From QHWK01 sp035315685 (lineage in GTDB: Bacteria > Acidobacteriota > Vicinamibacteria > Vicinamibacterales > CAVVIG01), in assembly GCA_035315685.1 (NCBI GenBank), contig DATFXR010000433.1, positions 1-10,617 of the forward strand: 10,617 bases of DNA, in the 5' to 3' direction. The notes below the pieces were generated by a model. It saw only the letters and a list, made by a program, of their open reading frames with translations. It did not search any database and was not told where the DNA came from. Shown piece by piece: positions 5,469 through 10,617 of this stretch. The position numbers and the translations under genes were made by a program. Position 1 is the stretch's first letter, and each line of letters begins with the position of its first letter.

Positions 5469-7826
5469 GTGAAACGCACATTCCGGTTTTCGACTGCGCT
5501 GGTCATCGGCGGCGTCCTGCTCGTTCCGACCCGGACGCCGAAGGCCGCATCGGCGCTGCCGACGATCGAGCAGTTTCTCGCGCCGGGCACGCCGATTGAA
5601 ATCGTGTCTGCAAAGAAGGCAGACCGGATCGCGTGGACCGCGTACGAGCACGGCCTCCGTAACGTGTATACCGCGTCGGCGCCCGCGTTCACGCCGGTCC
5701 GACTGACCAACGTCACCAGGGACGACGGCGTCGAGTTGAGCGACGTCAGCATGTCGGACGATGGCAGCGTCGTCGTCTTCGTGCGCGGCACGCAGCCGAA
5801 TCGCGAAGGGTGGGTCGCAAATCCGACAGCGGATCCGGCCGGCGCGCAGCGGACGATCTGGGCGGCGCGCACGTCCGGAGGCGGCGCGTGGAAGCTGGGC
5901 GAAGGTACGACGCCGGCGCTCTCGCCCGATGGGCGGAGCGTGTTGTTCTCAAAGGAAGGGCAGATCTATCGGTACGAAGTCCGGCTAAAGCCGGACACCA
6001 CCGGAACCGCCGCCGTCGGCAACGCCAAATTAGCGGAAAAGCCGGACACTACCGGAACCGCCGCCACCGGTAACGCCAAATCGGCCGTCGTGTCCGGCTT
6101 TAGCCGGACTCCGCTGGTCAAGGCATGGGGCACGAACGGGACGCCGGTCTGGTCGCCGGACGGAACGAAGTTCGCCTTCGTCAGCAACCGCGTCGATCAC
6201 GCGCTGATCGGTATCTACACCGTCGCGACCCGATCGGTGTCGTTTCTCTCGCCGAGCGTCGATCACGACAGCAGCCCGACCTGGTCGCCTGACGGCAAAC
6301 GAGTCGCATTCATTCGCCGCCCCGGCACGCCGTTCGGCTTGCAGGCCCATCAGGGCGCGGGAAGCATCGGCAATCCGGATGGTCCGGCGTACAACCCCTT
6401 GACCGCCCTTCGCGGCGGCGGCCGCGGTGGACGCGGCGGGCAGGCGGGACGGGGCCGTGGCGACAGCGATGCGCAGCGTGGCGACGACGCGCGCCCCGGC
6501 CTCTTCAGCGCGGCGTTCACCGGCGGCTACACGTTGTCGTTCTGGGTTGCCGACGTCGCCGGCGGTGAGGGGCGAGAGTTCTGGCACGCATTGAAAGACG
6601 ACAAGGACTTCACCGCGATGAGCACGATCACGTGGGCCGATCGCGATCACGTGATCTTCGAAGCGGAACCGCGGGAATGGACGCGGTGGTACTCCGTACC
6701 CGTCACAGCATCGAGTTCCGAAGCGCCTCCAATCGAGCTGACGCCCGGCGAGGGCGCAGTCGAGCAGGCGGCCGTGTCAGCCGATGGCAGGACGTTGTTC
6801 TATTCCACCAACGCCGGCGACATCGAACGCCGCCACGTCTGGAAGGTCGCGACCTCGGGCGGAGGAGCCGAGCAGCTGACGAAGGGCGACACGATCGAGA
6901 CCTATCCGGTCGCGCTCGCGTCAGGGAAACAGGTGGCCGTGCTCGGCGGCGATGCGAAGCGGCCGTTCGGTGTCGGACTGGTGCCGGCCTCTGGCGGCGC
7001 GGCGAACTACATCTATCCGTCGCTCGACGGCTTTCCGATCGACGCCGAGGTGGTGCCGCAACTCGTGATGACGAAGGCGGCCGACGGCATGGACATTCAC
7101 AACCAGCTGTTCGTGCCGAAGGATCTGAAGCCTGGCGAGAAGCGTCCGGCGATCGTCTTCGTACACGGCGGTCCGGTGCGGCAGATGCTGCTCGGCTATC
7201 ACTACATGCACTTCTACCACGTCGCTTACGCCGTAAATCAGTGGCTGGCGAGCCGGGGCTACGTCGTGATGTCGGTGAACTATCGCAGCGGGATCGGCTA
7301 CGGCAAGTCGTTCAGGACCGCTCCGAATACCGGCGGCCGCGGCAACGCCGAGTATCAGGACGTGGTGGCCGGCGGGAAGCATCTGCAGTCGCGGCCCGAC
7401 GTCGATCCGAACCGCATCGGCATCTGGGGGCTGTCGTACGGCGGCGTGCTGACATCGCAGGCGCTGGCGCGCAACTCCGACATCTTCAAGGTCGGCGTCG
7501 ATCTGGCCGGTGTCCATCTCTGGGGCAGCTCGCTCGATCCCGACAACGTCTCGTACAAGGCGTCGACGATCTCGGCGATCGACACGTGGAAATCACCGGT
7601 TCTCCTCGTCCACGGCGACGACGACCGCAACGTGCAGTTCTCGCAGACCACCGGACTCGTGCAGCTGCTGCGGGCCCACAACGTCTATCACGAGCTGATC
7701 GTGTTCACCGACGACACGCACGAGCCGCTGCTGCACAAACGCTATCTCTATGCATTCAACCGGCTCGAGGAATTCATCGGGAGGTTTCTCAAGGGCGCGG
7801 CGCCGCGCTCGACGGCCGGACAGTAG
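5469..7826 (+). CDS. S9-family (prolyl oligopeptidase / DPP-IV-like) serine peptidase, secreted
   Basis: A 785-residue peptidase that probably trims proline-containing or other short peptides in the periplasm. From the GTG at 5469, MKRTFRFSTALVIGGVLLV with an AxA site near residue 29 forms a signal peptide. Residues to about 530 contain beta-propeller (WD40/TolB-like) blades marked by LSPDGRSVLF, WSPDGTKFAFVSNR and WSPDGKRVAFIRR. The C-terminal alpha/beta-hydrolase begins around VPKDLKPGEKRPAIVFVHGGP. The catalytic triad is visible: S656 in GLSYGG, D719 in HGDDDRNV and H751 in DDTHEP. Two insertions are odd: residues about 170-214, encoded by a palindromic repeat element (5978-6110) between IYRYEV and PLVKAWGTNG, and a Gly/Arg-rich stretch from about 315 (GGGRGGRGG...). 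Neither touches the triad, so the enzyme is probably functional. The small membrane-protein gene follows without any gap. Confidence 0.93.
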   Translation: MKRTFRFSTALVIGGVLLVPTRTPKAASALPTIEQFLAPGTPIEIVSAKKADRIAWTAYEHGLRNVYTASAPAFTPVRLTNVTRDDGVELSDVSMSDDGSVVVFVRGTQPNREGWVANPTADPAGAQRTIWAARTSGGGAWKLGEGTTPALSPDGRSVLFSKEGQIYRYEVRLKPDTTGTAAVGNAKLAEKPDTTGTAATGNAKSAVVSGFSRTPLVKAWGTNGTPVWSPDGTKFAFVSNRVDHALIGIYTVATRSVSFLSPSVDHDSSPTWSPDGKRVAFIRRPGTPFGLQAHQGAGSIGNPDGPAYNPLTALRGGGRGGRGGQAGRGRGDSDAQRGDDARPGLFSAAFTGGYTLSFWVADVAGGEGREFWHALKDDKDFTAMSTITWADRDHVIFEAEPREWTRWYSVPVTASSSEAPPIELTPGEGAVEQAAVSADGRTLFYSTNAGDIERRHVWKVATSGGGAEQLTKGDTIETYPVALASGKQVAVLGGDAKRPFGVGLVPASGGAANYIYPSLDGFPIDAEVVPQLVMTKAADGMDIHNQLFVPKDLKPGEKRPAIVFVHGGPVRQMLLGYHYMHFYHVAYAVNQWLASRGYVVMSVNYRSGIGYGKSFRTAPNTGGRGNAEYQDVVAGGKHLQSRPDVDPNRIGIWGLSYGGVLTSQALARNSDIFKVGVDLAGVHLWGSSLDPDNVSYKASTISAIDTWKSPVLLVHGDDDRNVQFSQTTGLVQLLRAHNVYHELIVFTDDTHEPLLHKRYLYAFNRLEEFIGRFLKGAAPRSTAGQ
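5978..6110. repeat. 133-bp palindromic (REP-like) element inserted in frame in the S9 peptidase gene
   Basis: The ends are perfect 21-bp inverted repeats (5978-5998 and 6090-6110). Each end holds its own hairpin, GTCCGGC-TAAA-GCCGGAC on the left and its complement with a TTTA loop on the right. Between them lie two diverged copies of a 41-base unit, 51 bases apart. Because of the symmetry both strands read similarly: the sense frame gives VRLKPDTT...VVSGFSRT and the antisense frame gives the same peptides. The reading frame of the peptidase passes through without a stop. This organisation fits a non-autonomous, REP/MITE-like mobile repeat; the mobilising enzyme is not in the window. Confidence 0.88.
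5990..6081 (+). repeat. Two tandem 41-base units (51-base period) inside the palindromic element
   Basis: Unit one (5990-6030) and unit two (6041-6081) start with GCCGGACAC and end with AACGCCAAAT; I count 37 of 41 identical positions. The 51-base period is 17 codons, so both copies are read in the same frame as KPDTTGTAAVGNAK and KPDTTGTAATGNAK. The 10-base spacer is TAGCGGAAAA. Confidence 0.88.
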
Positions 7827-8174
7827 TTGCGAAGCTTCTGGTTGACGCTGTTCGCGCTGTGCGCAGCGGCGGTGCTCGTCTTTGGATGGCAGAACGGCGA
7901 GCCGTGGACGGCCGCTGCCTTCGCCGTCTTCTTCGGATCGCGCGTGTGGCGGTCGGTGATCAAGCGGCCGCTGTTCAGCGCGCCTGACGGCGATCGCGTC
8001 CGCCGTGCCAACCAGTTCGTCGCGGTGACGGCGTTCGGTTATCTCGGTGCCGGCGCCTGTGCCGCGATCGCTGCCGTCGTCGGCGAAGGGCAGGAGTGGC
8101 TGTACGTGGCGCCGTTCTTCCTGCTCCTCGGCGCCTGCCAGCTGGCGCTGCTGTCCGCCCGGTCGCACTCGTAG
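7827..8174 (+). CDS. Small integral membrane protein of unknown function
   Basis: A 115-residue hydrophobic protein that I cannot place in a named family. The TTG start at 7827 directly follows the peptidase TAG (7824-7826), with only a weak Shine-Dalgarno (CGGA, 7817-7820), so translation probably depends on ribosomes finishing the peptidase gene. Four hydrophobic segments are visible: about residues 4-21 (FWLTLFALCAAAVLVFGW), 27-41, 64-85 (FVAVTAFGYLGAGACAAIAA) and 91-109 (WLYVAPFFLLLGACQLALL). A basic loop with RVWRSVIKR and DGDRVRRAN between segments two and three suggests a cytosolic connection and both termini inside. An alternative TTG start at 7842 would cut into the first segment. 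It ends 7 bases from the stop of the convergent pentapeptide gene. Confidence 0.65.
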   Translation: MRSFWLTLFALCAAAVLVFGWQNGEPWTAAAFAVFFGSRVWRSVIKRPLFSAPDGDRVRRANQFVAVTAFGYLGAGACAAIAAVVGEGQEWLYVAPFFLLLGACQLALLSARSHS

Positions 8175-8181
8175 AGCGCCT

Positions 8182-9431
8182 TCACGATCGCTCCGTCCTG
8201 GTCCGTCCTGGCGAGCGCTCGCCGCTCTTGACGCCGGCCAGGACCTGCGCCAGTTCGAGCGCCGGCGCGATGATCGCGGCATCCAGGCTGGTGACGAGAT
8301 CGTCGACGGTGCGATACCTGACTGCCGGAAGCACCCAGAACAGCTTGCGGAGCGCGGGGAAGGTGCCGAACTCGCGTTCGCTCGCGCCGATGATCGGCAC
8401 GATCGGTACGCCGATGGTCGGCGCGATCGCCTGCAGTTCCATCGGTGTCGATCGCGGATCGCTGATGTCGACGATGACGAATGCGCTCATGCCGGCGAGG
8501 AGCACGACCGTCTCGATCAGGTCTGCCTGCTCCGGCCGGGCGAAGTCGAAGACGATCGGGACGAACTGCCGGTTGGTCAGCTCGTGCCGAAGACGGTGGA
8601 GCAGCGGCAGCCGTTCGCCGAACCGGCCGAGCAGCAGGACCCATTTACGGCCCGTCGCGTCGAAGACGCGCGAGATGTTCCGGTTGTTGAGCGTCATGTA
8701 GATGAACGCCGCCAGGTCGAGGCTGTCCACGGTCACGACCTGTTCGACGTCCGAGCCGGTGCCGAGCGGCTGATACGCGACGCGCAGCTGATCTTGCATC
8801 GTGTTCTGGTCGATCACCAGATCCCAGGCTGACAGACCATAGACGTTGCAGCGGCTCAGGTCTGCGCCTCTGAGGTCGGTCTTCGCGAGCTGCACGCCCT
8901 GCAGGTTCGCGCCGGTGAAATGCGCACCCCTGAAGTCGGTCTCGTACAAGTCGGTGCGGCAGAAATTCGCGCCGTTGAAGTGCGCCCCCGAACAGTTTGC
9001 CTTCGCGAGGATCGCCTGGTGGAGGTTCGCGCGGCGCAGGCTGAGGCCGCTCAGGTCGGCCTGCGTGAAGTTCGTGTAGCTGAAGTCGTACTCGTCGAGT
9101 GGATCGGCCGACGCGTGCCGCAGGTCGGCGCCGGCGAACATCGGATGCCGGTCTGGATTGGCGCTCCGCCATCGGTTCCAGGCGGCCTTGCCGTCAGCCA
9201 GACGCTTCACCTGATCGCGCGTCGTTTTCTGCCGCTCGGCGAGCGCGCCCGACTCCTTGATGTAGCCGCCAACGAGCTGGTGCATCGTATCCGCTTCGAC
9301 CGTGCCCTTGCGCGGCAGGCGGGCCGCAAATCGACGGGTTCGCGGTGTCACCAACTCGATCGCGCGGCCTTCGATCGTCAGCGCGGCGGAGACATCGCAC
9401 TCGTAGACGAAGCCGCTGTGAAAGTAAGCCA

Positions 9432-9432
<1 letters not shown>
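8182..9432 (-). CDS. Pentapeptide-repeat protein with C-terminal TIR-like/Rossmann-like domain
   Basis: A 416-residue, apparently cytosolic protein in three parts, counted from the ATG at 9432-9430. Residues 1-85 (HSGFVYECDVSAALTIEG..., then the helical stretch AERQKTTRDQVKRLADGKAAW) match nothing I know. Residues about 98-197 are pentapeptide repeats of the A(D/N)LxG kind (FAGADL, FTQADL, FNGANF, FTGANL, LRGADL), expected to form a right-handed quadrilateral helix. GLSAWDLVID (199-208) links to a domain at about 263-390: strand VLLLGRF, then VPIVFDFARPEQADLIETV, FVIVDISDPRSTPMELQAI and VPIVPII. The alternating strand/helix order and the Ser-x3-Glu (S328/E332) after a DIS strand resemble TIR domains, though nucleoside 2-deoxyribosyltransferase-like folds share this. 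TIR domains often make or hydrolyse NAD-derived signals; activity here is inference. Its start overlaps the upstream hydrolase stop (TGATG), so the two are co-translated. Confidence 0.8.
8192..8223. repeat. 10-bp tandem duplication and abutting 14-bp palindrome at the 3' end of the pentapeptide gene
   Basis: TCCGTCCTGG occurs twice head to tail (8192-8201, 8202-8211) and encodes the RTRT of the C-terminal tail on the minus strand. It overlaps the perfect palindrome GGCGAGCGCTCGCC (8210-8223). Both lie close to the convergent gene ends, where a bidirectional terminator might be expected, but no T-run follows on either strand. Confidence 0.6.

Positions 9433-10617
<1,185 letters not shown>

Noticed and set aside
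6632..7987. 451-codon plus-strand frame overlapping the peptidase
   Set aside because: Alternative frame of the peptidase gene, very Arg-rich, without motifs.

Overview
The window is GC-rich, densely packed bacterial chromosome. The best guess for the source is an Acidobacteriota genome, probably of the Vicinamibacteria type. This is inferred from an Oar-like TonB-dependent receptor with a carboxypeptidase-regulatory-like N-terminus, a large secreted S9 peptidase, frequent GTG/TTG starts, and a palindromic repeat whose translation (KPDTT / VVSGFSRT) I remember as recurrent in acidobacterial proteins. No rRNA, tRNA, CRISPR array, transposase or phage gene is visible.

Layout on the + strand. 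Positions 1-2811 hold the 3' part of a TonB-dependent outer-membrane receptor. Positions 2812-3133 are a 322-base gap with a strong G-quadruplex motif, a candidate -10 box (TACAAT), a 15-codon ORF with a very good Shine-Dalgarno, and a C-rich tract. Then comes a tight cluster: rsgA (ribosome small-subunit biogenesis GTPase, 3134-4270), a cyclophilin-type peptidyl-prolyl isomerase (4280-4882) and a DinB-fold protein (4879-5382, overlapping by 4 bases). An 86-base gap with a second G-rich repeat and a weak hairpin leads to a periplasmic S9-family serine peptidase (5469-7826), directly abutted by a small membrane protein (7827-8174).

Layout on the - strand, converging with only 7 bases between stops: an M20-family zinc-dependent hydrolase of the allantoate / N-carbamoyl-amino-acid amidohydrolase type (5' end outside the window, 10617-9432), coupled through a TGATG overlap to a protein with an N-terminal domain of unknown function, pentapeptide repeats and a C-terminal TIR-like/Rossmann-like domain (9432-8182).

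Functionally, the + strand mixes nutrient uptake and peptide breakdown at the envelope with ribosome assembly and protein folding. The - strand pair is the least explained. The most unusual structure is at the DNA level. A 133-bp palindromic element (perfect 21-bp terminal inverted repeats) sits in frame inside the S9 peptidase gene. A telomere-like GGGTTCA/GGGTTC array sits in frame inside rsgA, and related G-rich tracts lie right after the receptor and DinB stop codons.
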